Source of the DNA: Fibrobacter succinogenes
GTDB lineage: Bacteria > Fibrobacterota > Fibrobacteria > Fibrobacterales > Fibrobacteraceae
Reading direction: 5' to 3'
NCBI GenBank assembly: GCA_902756345.1
Contig: CACVQR010000010.1
Span: 1 to 64,000, forward strand
DNA length: 64,000 bases
The notes under the pieces are model-generated. The model had not been told where the DNA came from. It did not search any database and worked only from the letters and a program-made list of their open reading frames with translations. A program made the translations under genes and the position numbers. The stretch's first letter is position 1, and each line of letters begins with the position of its first letter. Below, piece after piece: positions 1-8,764 of the stretch.

Positions 1-31
1 GCAAGCCAAGCAGATAAAGGCTTGCGGACGA

Positions 32-95
32 TTTCAGGTACCCAAATGTCATATAATCAAAAAGTACCTGTTTTCAGGTACCTTTTTGTCATATA
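32..95. repeat. Pair of 24-bp direct repeats, 40-bp period
   Basis: TTTCAGGTACC plus 13 further bases occurs at 32-55 and again at 72-95 with three mismatches, both ending GTCATATA. The period is exactly 40 bp. Only two copies are visible and the window edge is near, so a longer array to the left cannot be excluded. The second copy forms the right arm of the hairpin at 59-88. Confidence 0.6.
59..88. terminator. Hairpin terminator (left-edge gene)
   Basis: Stem GTACCTG (64-70), TTTT loop, CAGGTAC (75-81), followed by C and five T; an A-run precedes the stem. It would end a plus-strand transcript coming from left of the window. Confidence 0.55.
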
Positions 96-107
96 GACCC
101 CTTTTAC

Positions 108-141
108 AAAAAATCCTCGACATAAAGTCGAGGATTTTTTT
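108..141. terminator. Bidirectional rho-independent terminator
   Basis: Nine-base stem ATCCTCGAC (113-121), loop ATAAA, GTCGAGGAT (127-135), flanked by A-run on the left and T-run on the right, so it works in both directions. It lies 18 bases past the stop of the minus-strand membrane protein gene and closes that four-gene run. Confidence 0.8.
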
Positions 142-158
142 CTGCATTCAAAAGCGAA

Positions 159-1025
159 TTACTTCTTCTTTTTAGCTGGAGCCTTTTTCTTCTTGTCCTT
201 CATTTCGACGCGGCGGCTTCCGGAACGCAGGCGTTCCCACGGGCCAAAGGAGGAAATCGAGAAGAAAAATACGAAGAACCACACGAGGACCGCCACAAAC
301 TGGAGCGCTGCATAGACCCAGTTGCGTTCACCCATGTCAAAAGTCATGGCTGCAACCAAGAGCAAGGAACCAATCACTACCGGCGCAAGTAACTGCTTTG
401 CCGATTTCACAAGCGCACCCGCCTGCGGAGCGCCTTCGCTCAAGTGCTTGCCCGCAACCACCGCAAAAGCCATCGCACAAGCAAAAGCGAATGCGGAATG
501 CGCACCCCACATGAGGCTTGCCGCGGCATCAAATTTCGAAGAAATAATTTCAAGAATCCCGCTCAAGAACAGCCAAGAAAGCACAAACGGGAACAGCGCG
601 CAAGCGACCGAAAGTTTCACGAAAATGAACATGACAACCGCCACCAGCGCAAGGATTCCAAACATCGGGAGCGGCATGCTTTCGGCGCCACCAAGTACAT
701 ACAGCGCCGCAAAAGAAAGCACCGCCGACACCACCGAGGCAATGCCCGCGCGGACTCCGCCAAATACGACAAACATGACCACGCAGGCAATCGTCGCCAC
801 GCCAATATAGCGGGCAGATTCCCACAAGCCCTTCGCCGTATCTGTTTCGGCAAGCCACATTCCAAGCGCTTCAGAAGAGCCCAGCGGCAAAGAAACTATT
901 TCTTGCCAGCCGGTCGCCACAAATGAAACCGTCGCAATGACCATGACCACCAAGGCGATCAAACGAAAACGCAACATCAATTCCAAAAAAGTCTGAACTT
1001 TACCAGGCTTTTCACGCAAATCCAT
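159..1025 (-). CDS. Multi-pass membrane protein of unknown function
   Basis: A 288-residue protein not recognised as a named family. About eight hydrophobic segments of membrane-spanning length are visible between residues 20 and 262, with an arrangement of short loops. The C-terminus is a strongly basic tail of alternating Lys and Ala (last ~17 residues), expected to be cytoplasmic by the positive-inside rule. It is the last gene of a minus-strand run and starts 2 bases after the stop of the PorU-like sortase gene, so it is almost certainly co-transcribed and perhaps translationally coupled with it. A role in the same export pathway is inference from position only. Confidence 0.75.
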   Translation of the reverse strand: MDLREKPGKVQTFLELMLRFRLIALVVMVIATVSFVATGWQEIVSLPLGSSEALGMWLAETDTAKGLWESARYIGVATIACVVMFVVFGGVRAGIASVVSAVLSFAALYVLGGAESMPLPMFGILALVAVVMFIFVKLSVACALFPFVLSWLFLSGILEIISSKFDAAASLMWGAHSAFAFACAMAFAVVAGKHLSEGAPQAGALVKSAKQLLAPVVIGSLLLVAAMTFDMGERNWVYAALQFVAVLVWFFVFFFSISSFGPWERLRSGSRRVEMKDKKKKAPAKKKK

Positions 1026-1027
1026 AA

Positions 1028-4000
1028 TTACCTCGAAATCAACAGTTTTTGTTTTTTAGTCCAAGTTTTCTTGCCAAACTTTTCGTTAGCAGATACGGTG
1101 CTGCGAACCACGTAGTGGTACAGACCATTAGCAAGCAAGCGCCCGTGATTGTCATGACCGTTCCAGTGCGTAACGCCCGAAACAGCATTCTTGATCACGC
1201 GGACCAGTTTGCCATTCTGGTTGTAGATAAAGATGTCGACCTTGCTGTCGCGATCCACAGCCAAATTCTTGAAGTAGAAGGTTGTGCCCTTTTTGCCCAT
1301 CGGGTTCGGCACATTGAATACGTCGGCAAGGCCAGATTCCATGTCGTCCGTAATTTCAAGATTCAAGGACTTGACGGCGATGTTGTCCAAAACGTCCTTC
1401 GCAAACACCTTGAATTTGTACTTGCCGGCAGGATACTGTTCTGCGCTAAAGTTCATGCGCACCCTGGCACGCTTCGAAGTCTGTTCCAAATAGGGCCACG
1501 GGTGGAACGGTTCCTGCACGCCCACGACTTCAAACGAGATTCCTTCATCAGCCTGTTCTCTAAAGTCAAGCGCCGTGGAATCTTCTACAACCACCTGCAG
1601 GCAAGCTGGAGCCTGCAATTTGACCGTTTCACCATCGGCAAAGTCTGTCACTACACCGCCGCCGTAGCAAGACTGAATCTGGATAGAAGGCGGGAGCGTG
1701 TCATTCAGGGAATCGGCGTAGTCCGAAATACCGCTAATCACCAGGTTCCTGAGCCAAGAACGGCCCACGGCGCTTTCATTCGGGGAATAAGCCCACGCGC
1801 TGAATTCAGCCGTCGTATCGCCAATCGAAATCTTGCGCGGCGTCACGAAGTCGGTCGCAAAGCGTCCCCCCTTCACCGGAACCTTTTCGGAATAAATCAA
1901 TCCGCCGTCGTAGAACACGTCAACGGAATCATCGCTCACTTCGAGAGACATTTTCTTGTTTGTGCGGCCTTCGCGCAGAATCAAGTCCACGTAACCATTG
2001 TCAAGGCCTTCCACGGAACCTGAAAGTTTCACGTGGTCAAGCGCCTTGACAGAATCCAACGGAGTGTCCAGAGAAAACTTGAATTCGCTACTCGGCATGC
2101 GAATCACCGGTTCACCCAGAAGCACATAGCGTTCGTTGTTGAATCGCTGGCGTTCATACTTCATGCTGACAGAGCGCTTGGTTTGCAAGAAGGCGCTTCC
2201 AATAGTTTCTCCGGTTTCACGCAAGGAATTCAGCAAGAGGTTTGTTCCAAAGTTGGAATTGTATTCGGCAAAGGTTTCACGCGTCGCACCGATAGAGACG
2301 ATAGAACCGGCATCTGCCTTCAGCAAGAATTCTTCGGAAAGGGAGCGGGCGTTACCTTCGTCAAAGCGGCCCACCGTGCAAGAGAACGAGCCCAGAATCG
2401 TATAGCGGCCCTTGTTCGTAAGCTTCACCAAGTAGCTCGGCTTGAGCAGGCCTTCGCTTGCCCAGTCAGTCTTGGAACCGTGTCCAAAGTATGTGGTAAA
2501 CAGGGCACCCTGATTCAAGATATTCAGGAAGTCTTCGGCGGCGTCTTTCTTTTGGCCAGCCGCATCTTCAGCATAATCGAGCAAGTAAATCTTCTTGAAA
2601 TTCCAACGTTCCTTCTTTTTCACAGCCATGCTATCAATAGCTCGTACCAGGTTTTCTTGATACATGGTATGCTTGGTCGCGTCATCCATACCGCTGTTAC
2701 GGGCATCGTCAGCCGTATGCAGCAAAGTCGAGCGCCAGTCGGAATAGTCCATGGCGCCTTTCTTTTCGTAGTCCTTGGCCTTTTCGACATAGTTTGCAAA
2801 TTCTGCCGCCGTCGCCACCGGAAGTCGACCGACGGCGACGTCCAAATCGTAAACACCGTAGGGAGCCACCTCACCCGAGTCGAGAATACCGAAGAAGTCT
2901 TCGATCACGCCATCTTCCTTTTCGAACGGCGGAAGCACCGGAACACCGTATTTCTTGTTGATGTCGCGGTAGTCGAAGTGGCCGGCGCCAGCAAGCAACA
3001 CGTAACGGAAATTCGGGCACACGGAATAGACGTAGGCGATGTAGTTGCGGATTGCAACCGGCGACATGCGGCCAGCCGTATAGCGGTTGTAAATGTCTTC
3101 GGCCACCACCACCGAGGTCGCAAACGTACCCACGGAAGAACCGTCGTTACGGAATTCGGCAAGTTTTTTCGCCTGGTCCACGAATTCGGCCGGAGTAATA
3201 ATCAGGTATTCAAGTTTGGAATTAGGCTTCGAAAGATCCTTGAGTACTCCATCACCATAGTTGGCAATACCCTCGACCTTCAAGCCCGTGCGGAACACGT
3301 TTTCCTTAACGGCAATGTAGCGCACGTCCTCGCCAAGAGTAACGCTGTCCTTGGCAACGCCACCGGCAGCCTTCAGGAATCCGACCGGTCGCATGTTCGA
3401 GAACTTTAGCACCTTGGTGTTAGACGGAACAGGCACGTTGATAACGCCCGAAACCGCACCGCCCGGCAAAAGCCATTCGGCGGAATCGACAGCAGGCGTC
3501 CACTGGTACGCAACTGAATAGCCGTCAAAGCGGTCAAACTGTCTGGGCGACGGCAACATTTCAAGTACATACTGGTTCCCGTCTTCAACAAGCCCCGGAT
3601 TATCGATACGAAAGTTACCGCCCGGCAAGAGTTCGGTGTCGGTATATTCCACACGAACACCGTTGATTTCCATCGCAAAATAAATAGAATCCATGCGCTG
3701 CTTGTACCCGGCAGACGAAAGCGTCAGGTTTGCACGCTGGTCTTGGTCCACCACTGCAGCAGACGCCCACACCGAGCGATGTGGGAAATACGAAGCCGAC
3801 ACATACTGCTTACCGCCAGGAACAAGCCCGGGCAACTGTTTGGTAGTCTTCATTTCAAGTTCAGAAGCCGGAACCGTCGTGGTCTCGAGACGGCTATGCC
3901 ACAGCCAATACCATTCCTTACCGGTTGCCTTTTCCCAGTCCAGTTCCTTACCGAAATAGGTATCGCGCAAATCCATTTCTTTTTCGGCACGCACATAGCG

Positions 4001-5131
4001 CAACCAGGCAATGTCCTTGCCGCTACCCGCAGGAGCCGTAACCGTCTGGTTAAAGCGCATGCCCTTGCCGGTCTGCTTGTAGCCCAACAAGAACTTCTGG
4101 TAGAACGAATACGGAGAGTAAGAATGGAAGTAATCCATCTTGCCGTTCACAAAGAACTGATCTTCGCGGTCGCAACGCTTCCAGAATGCGCTACCGTAGC
4201 CAATGAACACAATAGAGTCGCCGCTATTGAACAGGTTATCGGGGGCGCTGCTCGCAGAACCGTATTCCGATGCGGGCGTATGGTCGCGAATTTCAATGGG
4301 AATTTCAAAAATCTGGTTCGGAATGCGATCGCTTGCGCCAGGAGCCATGTCGGCCAGCGTATCGGGCGATGCACCGTAAACGCGAATCCATTCTACCGGA
4401 ATGCCGTCCAAATCCTTGGGGTTGGGTAAGGCATTACGAATCGTGGTATAGCTCACCGCATACAGGCCGTCTTCGCTATTGGTCGCCACATTCTGGTCGC
4501 CCACGCTAAATCGGGCAAGGAACGTCGGCAATTCACCGTCTGCTGCCTCGGAACGCAAGGCCTTGATAGCCTTCGCCTTCGAAACGCCAAAGCGCGAAGC
4601 CGCCGCCGGGTTCTGCACTCTGGAAAGGGCTCGTTTACCCGGATTGACTCCGTTAGTAGAGCCGTTAAACTGAACCTTCAAGCGGAAATTCTTACGCAGC
4701 GAAACCGACGAGCCGTTCTTAACGTAAAGCGGCACGCGAATGTTGGTCATCCAAAGACCATCGCGGAGCACAGGTTCCGAAACATCAATCGAATATATCC
4801 AAGAAGCATCCGTACGAATATCGCGGTGTTCTGCACACAAGGGAGCTCCCAGCGGAACAGTCTTGGTATCGGTTACAGAAACAGACGGTTTCTTGTTCGT
4901 GGGCAAAGCAACCCAATAATGCCTAAAGGGCATATCATGCTTTTCCAGGTAGGTCGCATTTTCGGGTTTGAATTTAACCCCAGGCAAACCGGTAGAATCA
5001 CAAGGATGAATACTAGATTCAACGACAGCGTCATCCAGAACGTAACGCGTCCTGGAATCTTCGACCACGCGGGCAAACGAGCAGATTGCCCCCAAGGCCA
5101 CAAAAAGGGTAATAAGTACTTTAGGCTTCAC
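1028..5131 (-). CDS. porU: PorU-like C25 cysteine peptidase (type IX secretion sortase)
   Basis: A 1367-residue exported protein. A signal peptide (residues 1-20) is followed by a long beta-rich N-terminal region, a gingipain-like C25 peptidase domain around residues 640-980, Ig-like segments, and a C-terminal FlgD-type domain with NPMGKKGT and a W-x-G-x-D motif. The catalytic pair is visible: His884 in FGHGS and Cys918 in FSCTVG, 34 residues apart, close to the spacing in gingipains. In the type IX system PorU sits on the cell surface, cleaves the C-terminal sorting signal of cargo proteins and attaches them to lipopolysaccharide. The start is GTG; a TATTTTAG element lies 4 bases upstream (5136-5143), so the transcript may be leaderless. 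Assignment to PorU rather than another C25 peptidase rests on size and architecture. Confidence 0.8.
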   Translation of the reverse strand: MKPKVLITLFVALGAICSFARVVEDSRTRYVLDDAVVESSIHPCDSTGLPGVKFKPENATYLEKHDMPFRHYWVALPTNKKPSVSVTDTKTVPLGAPLCAEHRDIRTDASWIYSIDVSEPVLRDGLWMTNIRVPLYVKNGSSVSLRKNFRLKVQFNGSTNGVNPGKRALSRVQNPAAASRFGVSKAKAIKALRSEAADGELPTFLARFSVGDQNVATNSEDGLYAVSYTTIRNALPNPKDLDGIPVEWIRVYGASPDTLADMAPGASDRIPNQIFEIPIEIRDHTPASEYGSASSAPDNLFNSGDSIVFIGYGSAFWKRCDREDQFFVNGKMDYFHSYSPYSFYQKFLLGYKQTGKGMRFNQTVTAPAGSGKDIAWLRYVRAEKEMDLRDTYFGKELDWEKATGKEWYWLWHSRLETTTVPASELEMKTTKQLPGLVPGGKQYVSASYFPHRSVWASAAVVDQDQRANLTLSSAGYKQRMDSIYFAMEINGVRVEYTDTELLPGGNFRIDNPGLVEDGNQYVLEMLPSPRQFDRFDGYSVAYQWTPAVDSAEWLLPGGAVSGVINVPVPSNTKVLKFSNMRPVGFLKAAGGVAKDSVTLGEDVRYIAVKENVFRTGLKVEGIANYGDGVLKDLSKPNSKLEYLIITPAEFVDQAKKLAEFRNDGSSVGTFATSVVVAEDIYNRYTAGRMSPVAIRNYIAYVYSVCPNFRYVLLAGAGHFDYRDINKKYGVPVLPPFEKEDGVIEDFFGILDSGEVAPYGVYDLDVAVGRLPVATAAEFANYVEKAKDYEKKGAMDYSDWRSTLLHTADDARNSGMDDATKHTMYQENLVRAIDSMAVKKKERWNFKKIYLLDYAEDAAGQKKDAAEDFLNILNQGALFTTYFGHGSKTDWASEGLLKPSYLVKLTNKGRYTILGSFSCTVGRFDEGNARSLSEEFLLKADAGSIVSIGATRETFAEYNSNFGTNLLLNSLRETGETIGSAFLQTKRSVSMKYERQRFNNERYVLLGEPVIRMPSSEFKFSLDTPLDSVKALDHVKLSGSVEGLDNGYVDLILREGRTNKKMSLEVSDDSVDVFYDGGLIYSEKVPVKGGRFATDFVTPRKISIGDTTAEFSAWAYSPNESAVGRSWLRNLVISGISDYADSLNDTLPPSIQIQSCYGGGVVTDFADGETVKLQAPACLQVVVEDSTALDFREQADEGISFEVVGVQEPFHPWPYLEQTSKRARVRMNFSAEQYPAGKYKFKVFAKDVLDNIAVKSLNLEITDDMESGLADVFNVPNPMGKKGTTFYFKNLAVDRDSKVDIFIYNQNGKLVRVIKNAVSGVTHWNGHDNHGRLLANGLYHYVVRSTVSANEKFGKKTWTKKQKLLISR

Positions 5132-5170
5132 AAGTCTAAAATAGCAAATAACGAAAGCCCTGATTATAGA

Positions 5171-6055
5171 TCACTTGCGAATTTCTAATTCCGAATAGCC
5201 ATTTCCATTCGTTCGGAATTCAATCGATTCTCCGGCAGGCGTTGTCGCCTTGAAAAGCCTAAAGAACGAGGGCGCCACGCCGCGCACAAGGATAGATTCA
5301 AGCTCGGCGCGCTTAATCATGAATTTGGCGTTCCAGGCCGGCATATACCAGTGCCACGGCTGCCAATTGAACACTCCCCTGACCGACTGCACAAAGGCCC
5401 TGAGCATCAGCGAATATTCGTACTTGAAGTAGTCCTCGTAATCGGTCAAAATCGAATTCTTTTCGGCAGGGTCCTTGGTCGCGTAATCAGCCACCATGTA
5501 CAACGGATCTTCGCCCTTCTTTTCGTAAGTAAAGAGCATGCCCGACGGCAAAAGTTTCACCTTCAGGTTATCCTTATCGCGGTGGACATATTCCTTGTCC
5601 GAAACCTGCCTATAGTCGCGGAAAACCACCTCGGGGTGAAGCACAGGATTAATCGAAAGCGGCACCGGCTTTGCATCGAGCGAAGGCAATTCATAGAACA
5701 GGATTGTTTCGCCTTTTCCCTTGGGCAGCAACACGGCAACCAACGGTTTTTGGCGTTCGGTAATCACCCACACCATTTCGGGCTTGTTCGTCCCCTTGAG
5801 CATGGGGTCCAGAATTCCCATAAGCGAGGGATCTTTCTCACCATTCACGTCCCATTCCATCCAGGTACCCGTACCGCCCACGGAATCGAGCGTTGCAAAA
5901 AGGCGTTCGCCACTAAAAGCGGTCTTCGATTCTACTGCGCCGACCACCTTGGCAGAGCCCGCCGTATAGGGCTTACCCTTGGGAGCGGCCCAAAGCGCGG
6001 AGCTCAAACAAATTAACGTAACAAGGACGATCTTCGAAAAGTTTATATTCAGCAC
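5171..6055 (-). CDS. Exported protein of unknown function
   Basis: About 294 residues. The hydrophobic stretch IVLVTLICLSSALWA followed by AAPKG is a signal peptide, so the protein is periplasmic or outer-membrane associated. I do not recognise a family. The start is uncertain: a GTG at 6055 has a GGTGGG Shine-Dalgarno-like sequence 7 bases upstream and gives a signal peptide of normal length, whereas the longest reading frame begins at a TTG at 6091 and would overlap the upstream lipoprotein gene by 22 bases. It lies between a lipoprotein and the PorU-like sortase in one minus-strand run; an accessory envelope role is inference. Confidence 0.7.
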   Translation of the reverse strand: MLNINFSKIVLVTLICLSSALWAAPKGKPYTAGSAKVVGAVESKTAFSGERLFATLDSVGGTGTWMEWDVNGEKDPSLMGILDPMLKGTNKPEMVWVITERQKPLVAVLLPKGKGETILFYELPSLDAKPVPLSINPVLHPEVVFRDYRQVSDKEYVHRDKDNLKVKLLPSGMLFTYEKKGEDPLYMVADYATKDPAEKNSILTDYEDYFKYEYSLMLRAFVQSVRGVFNWQPWHWYMPAWNAKFMIKRAELESILVRGVAPSFFRLFKATTPAGESIEFRTNGNGYSELEIRK

Positions 6056-6069
6056 TAGATTTCCCACCA

Positions 6070-6786
6070 CTAGAAGCCAATGGGTTCGCAAAGGGAATCA
6101 TCAAGTCTCGAATACGTCATGTGGTATTCGCGGTCGAGCCAGTAGAGAGCCAGTTTCTTGTTGCTCCAGCTCTTCTTGACTGCAGTAGCTTCGATACCCT
6201 TCGTAATCAGGGGAACCGTTTCGACCAGGTCGAGTTTCCAGGACTTGTCGTCCCATTCAAAAATCATGATCGGCACTTCGGGGCTCTGTTGCAGGCCAAT
6301 GCTACCGCGGTCGTTCTTGATTTTCATGGGGCCCAGTTTCAGCTTGGTAAAGTTATGAATGATTCCCGCCTTGGACATGTAGAGCCAAAGCATGCGGTCT
6401 TCGGGAACCTGCCACAGGTGTTCGCGTTCGTAAAGGCGGTAAAGCAGAATGGAATAAATCTCGTAGAACTGGCAGGTATCGAGTTCGGCGGGGCCGTAAG
6501 TCATGGCGTGGCGTTCCAGAGTGTCAAGCCAGTATTCCGAAGAATCAGTCAACATGGCGTAAAGGTCGTCGGCAGGCGTGTCTTCACGAATGGCAACCAA
6601 GAAATTCTTGAACATGGATTCGAGCATGGCCTGCTTGTCAGATTCCTGAACCACTACCTTCTCGTTTTTCACGTTGGCCGGTGCATCGAGGCCGGCATCG
6701 TCTTTTGAAGAGCCGGCACAAGCCGAAAAGAATACGCATGCCCCAATCGCAAGGGCCATAACAATTTTATTTTTAATAGTATGCAT
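6070..6786 (-). CDS. Lipoprotein of unknown function
   Basis: A 238-residue protein with a lipoprotein signal: basic start, hydrophobic core, and lipobox FSAC with Cys23, then a Ser/Gly/Asp-rich linker. The mature part has several Trp and Tyr residues and resembles no family I can name. It is the first gene of the four-gene minus-strand run that includes the PorU-like sortase. Its ATG shares the palindrome ATGCAT (6781-6786) with the start of the divergent plus-strand gene, so the two reading frames overlap head to head by six bases. Confidence 0.75.
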   Translation of the reverse strand: MHTIKNKIVMALAIGACVFFSACAGSSKDDAGLDAPANVKNEKVVVQESDKQAMLESMFKNFLVAIREDTPADDLYAMLTDSSEYWLDTLERHAMTYGPAELDTCQFYEIYSILLYRLYEREHLWQVPEDRMLWLYMSKAGIIHNFTKLKLGPMKIKNDRGSIGLQQSPEVPIMIFEWDDKSWKLDLVETVPLITKGIEATAVKKSWSNKKLALYWLDREYHMTYSRLDDSLCEPIGF

Positions 6787-7272
6787 CGCGATACCTATTT
6801 AAAAATGACGCTCGACGAACTGCTCCGTGCCTGTACACTCAAGGGATTCCAAGGTTCGGGCCCTGGCGGTCAGCACCGCAACAAGACAAACACGGGCGTC
6901 CTACTCGGTTTACGGGAATTCAATTTAGAAATCAAATCGTGCGAAGGCAGGAGCGCGCACGAAAACAAGGTGCATGCATTACACCGAATGCAAATGGCAC
7001 TCGCCCTGCAAGTCCGCGAAACCCCGGCAAACCCCGAAATGCCCTTCCCCGGCAGTAACGGTCACCTGCAACCTTCTAACCCCCTATTCCCGCTATTCGT
7101 GGCCCACGTATTCGATATTATGGCCACCAAGAACGGCGACACAAAGGCCGCGGCAGCCGCATTCAACCTGACCCCGAGTGCGCTCGTGAAGATTTTGCGC
7201 CAAGACAAAGCCTGCGCCACCAAGCTGCAAGGAAACCGCAAGCAAAACGGCCAGAAAGCGCTAAAGCTCTAG
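6781..7272 (+). CDS. GGQ-domain release-factor-like protein
   Basis: 163 residues. Residues 21-75 match the catalytic domain of class I release factors: GSGPGGQH with GGQ at 29-31, NKTNTGV, then GRSAHENK. The GGQ loop hydrolyses peptidyl-tRNA in the ribosomal peptidyl-transferase centre. No stop-codon recognition domain is present, so a ribosome-rescue or hydrolase role (as in ArfB) is likely. The rest, residues 80-163, is not the usual short basic tail: it holds a Pro-rich linker, a helix-turn-helix-like stretch and a basic end (KLQGNRKQNGQKALK). Start may be ATG 6781, or ATG 6805 (MTLDELL), which avoids the overlap with the divergent gene; no clear ribosome site precedes either. Confidence 0.8.
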   Translation: MHRDTYLKMTLDELLRACTLKGFQGSGPGGQHRNKTNTGVLLGLREFNLEIKSCEGRSAHENKVHALHRMQMALALQVRETPANPEMPFPGSNGHLQPSNPLFPLFVAHVFDIMATKNGDTKAAAAAFNLTPSALVKILRQDKACATKLQGNRKQNGQKALKL

Positions 7273-7416
7273 GGTTTCCGGCACTTCGTTCCATCCCCGC
7301 AATTTTGGTTAACAAAATTTTACAACAAAGTTCCCCAAAAAACAGGGGTTAAATCAGACACTTTTGCCCAAAATGGCGTGTTAGTAAATAGGACCACTCA
7401 ACCAAATGGAGGTATT

Positions 7417-8655
7417 ATGAGTCCTATCAAAACGAAACACGCAAACATCGCCACCGCATTCCTGTGCGCTCTCGCCCTCTGGAACTGCAGCAGCGACACC
7501 CACGAAACCAGCGCCACCATCAGCAAGTCGGGCACGGCATCGGTCGCGCTCCGCCTGCAGTACAACACGCCGCCCCTCTTGGACAGCCTGGTGCTGGACT
7601 GTTACGGCGCAGACACCTTGCACTACGTGCATTCTGCCGACAGCGGCCTCTTCAGCATGGACTTGTTCCCCAGCGACAACTGGACGTTCAAGGCCAAGAT
7701 TTATGCGAACGGTGCGCTCATGCAAATGGGCGAACTCTCGACTAAGTTGGAAGCAGGCGCCATCGCAGACATTCCGATCCAGATGCACCCCATTGTGGGC
7801 TTCGTGGTGGTTGATGTGCCTATCGGCCTCAGGAACGAAAGCGGTATCGAAAGCGGTACCATGACTCTTGTTTCCGAAGACGAACGTTACGAAATCCCCA
7901 TGGAGGAATCCACGGGCAAGCTCCTCTTCAAGAGCGGCATGCTCAAGCTCGGCGTTGAATACGAAGTACAGATTTCCCTGTTCGATGCAGACGGCAACGC
8001 CATCTACGACTTGAGCGACAGGTTCCTGCTCACCGAAGACAGCCCGGTGCCCGACCTCTCGCTGAACTCGTTGCGCAGTAAAATCGCAGTCTCCGTAAAG
8101 CCCGCCGACGAGCGCAATGTGTCCATCACGCTTGCCCTCCGCGCCGCTTTCCGCAAACCCAAGGTCGACGACTTGCTGATTACGGAATACTACGCAGCGC
8201 CCAACGCCAAGGATAGCACGCAGTATGAATTCGTTGAAATCTACAACGGAAGCATCGACACGCTTATCCTCGACGATTGCACGCTTGGTCTCGGGAGTGC
8301 CACCAGCGTCAAGCGCTACGCCCTCACCGCCAGCGAAATCTTGCCCGGCCAGGTGCTCGTGTTAGGCGATGCCGCCTCCGAAAACACGCCCGCCCTCCAC
8401 ATCAATACCGATGGCTGGAGCGCTATGTCCAACAGCAAGGGCGCCGTCGTACTGCAGTGCGACGGCGAAACGCTTGACTCCCTGTATTATGCAAGCGCCC
8501 CCGACTCGCTGCATTCCAATGTGGTGCCCGCGGTAGGCTCAGGTAAATACAATCAAAGTGGCCAACTGAATGTTGACCACTGGAACATGCGTTCGGATTC
8601 CTCGTCGTGGTGCCTTGCGGCCCCCACTCCGGGCGTAGTAACATTCTGCGATTAA
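7417..8655 (+). CDS. Lipoprotein with C-terminal lamin-tail domain
   Basis: 412 residues. Lipobox WNC with lipidated Cys20, then a Ser/Thr-rich linker. Residues about 25-240 are beta-rich and resemble repeated carboxypeptidase-regulatory or Ig-like folds. Residues ~250-365 match the lamin-tail (LTD) domain: LLITEYYAAPN, YEFVEIYN, LDDCTLG, PGQVLVLGD, then VVLQCDGETLDSLYY. LTDs in bacteria occur on secreted or surface proteins and often serve as binding modules. The start at 7417 is fixed by a perfect GGAGG at 7408-7412; the upstream in-frame GTG at 7378 has none. It stands alone between convergent neighbours. Confidence 0.8.
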   Translation: MSPIKTKHANIATAFLCALALWNCSSDTHETSATISKSGTASVALRLQYNTPPLLDSLVLDCYGADTLHYVHSADSGLFSMDLFPSDNWTFKAKIYANGALMQMGELSTKLEAGAIADIPIQMHPIVGFVVVDVPIGLRNESGIESGTMTLVSEDERYEIPMEESTGKLLFKSGMLKLGVEYEVQISLFDADGNAIYDLSDRFLLTEDSPVPDLSLNSLRSKIAVSVKPADERNVSITLALRAAFRKPKVDDLLITEYYAAPNAKDSTQYEFVEIYNGSIDTLILDDCTLGLGSATSVKRYALTASEILPGQVLVLGDAASENTPALHINTDGWSAMSNSKGAVVLQCDGETLDSLYYASAPDSLHSNVVPAVGSGKYNQSGQLNVDHWNMRSDSSSWCLAAPTPGVVTFCD

Positions 8656-8661
8656 ACGTAA

Positions 8662-8764
8662 CTTCGGATTTCGGAATTCTGATTTCAGAATTTTAATTCA
8701 GGAAATCAACTCCGAATTCCAAACTCCTAATTCCGAATTAGTTTATGAGCTCAGCTCATAAACT
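8662..8764. repeat. Family D intergenic repeat (D1) plus hairpin
   Basis: 8662-8740 is made of degenerate copies of TTCGGAATTC and its complement (for example 8662-8700 against 8711-8738), so the transcript folds back on itself. It is followed by a perfect 11-base stem AGTTTATGAGC (8740-8750) / GCTCATAAACT (8754-8764) without a T-run, which reaches into the stop codon of the minus-strand gene. It fills the space between two convergent genes and may act as their terminator. Confidence 0.65.

Noticed and set aside
1-96. Possible CRISPR array remnant
   Set aside because: Only two copies, 24-bp repeat with 16-bp gap, and the second copy is half of a terminator hairpin; no cas gene in the window.
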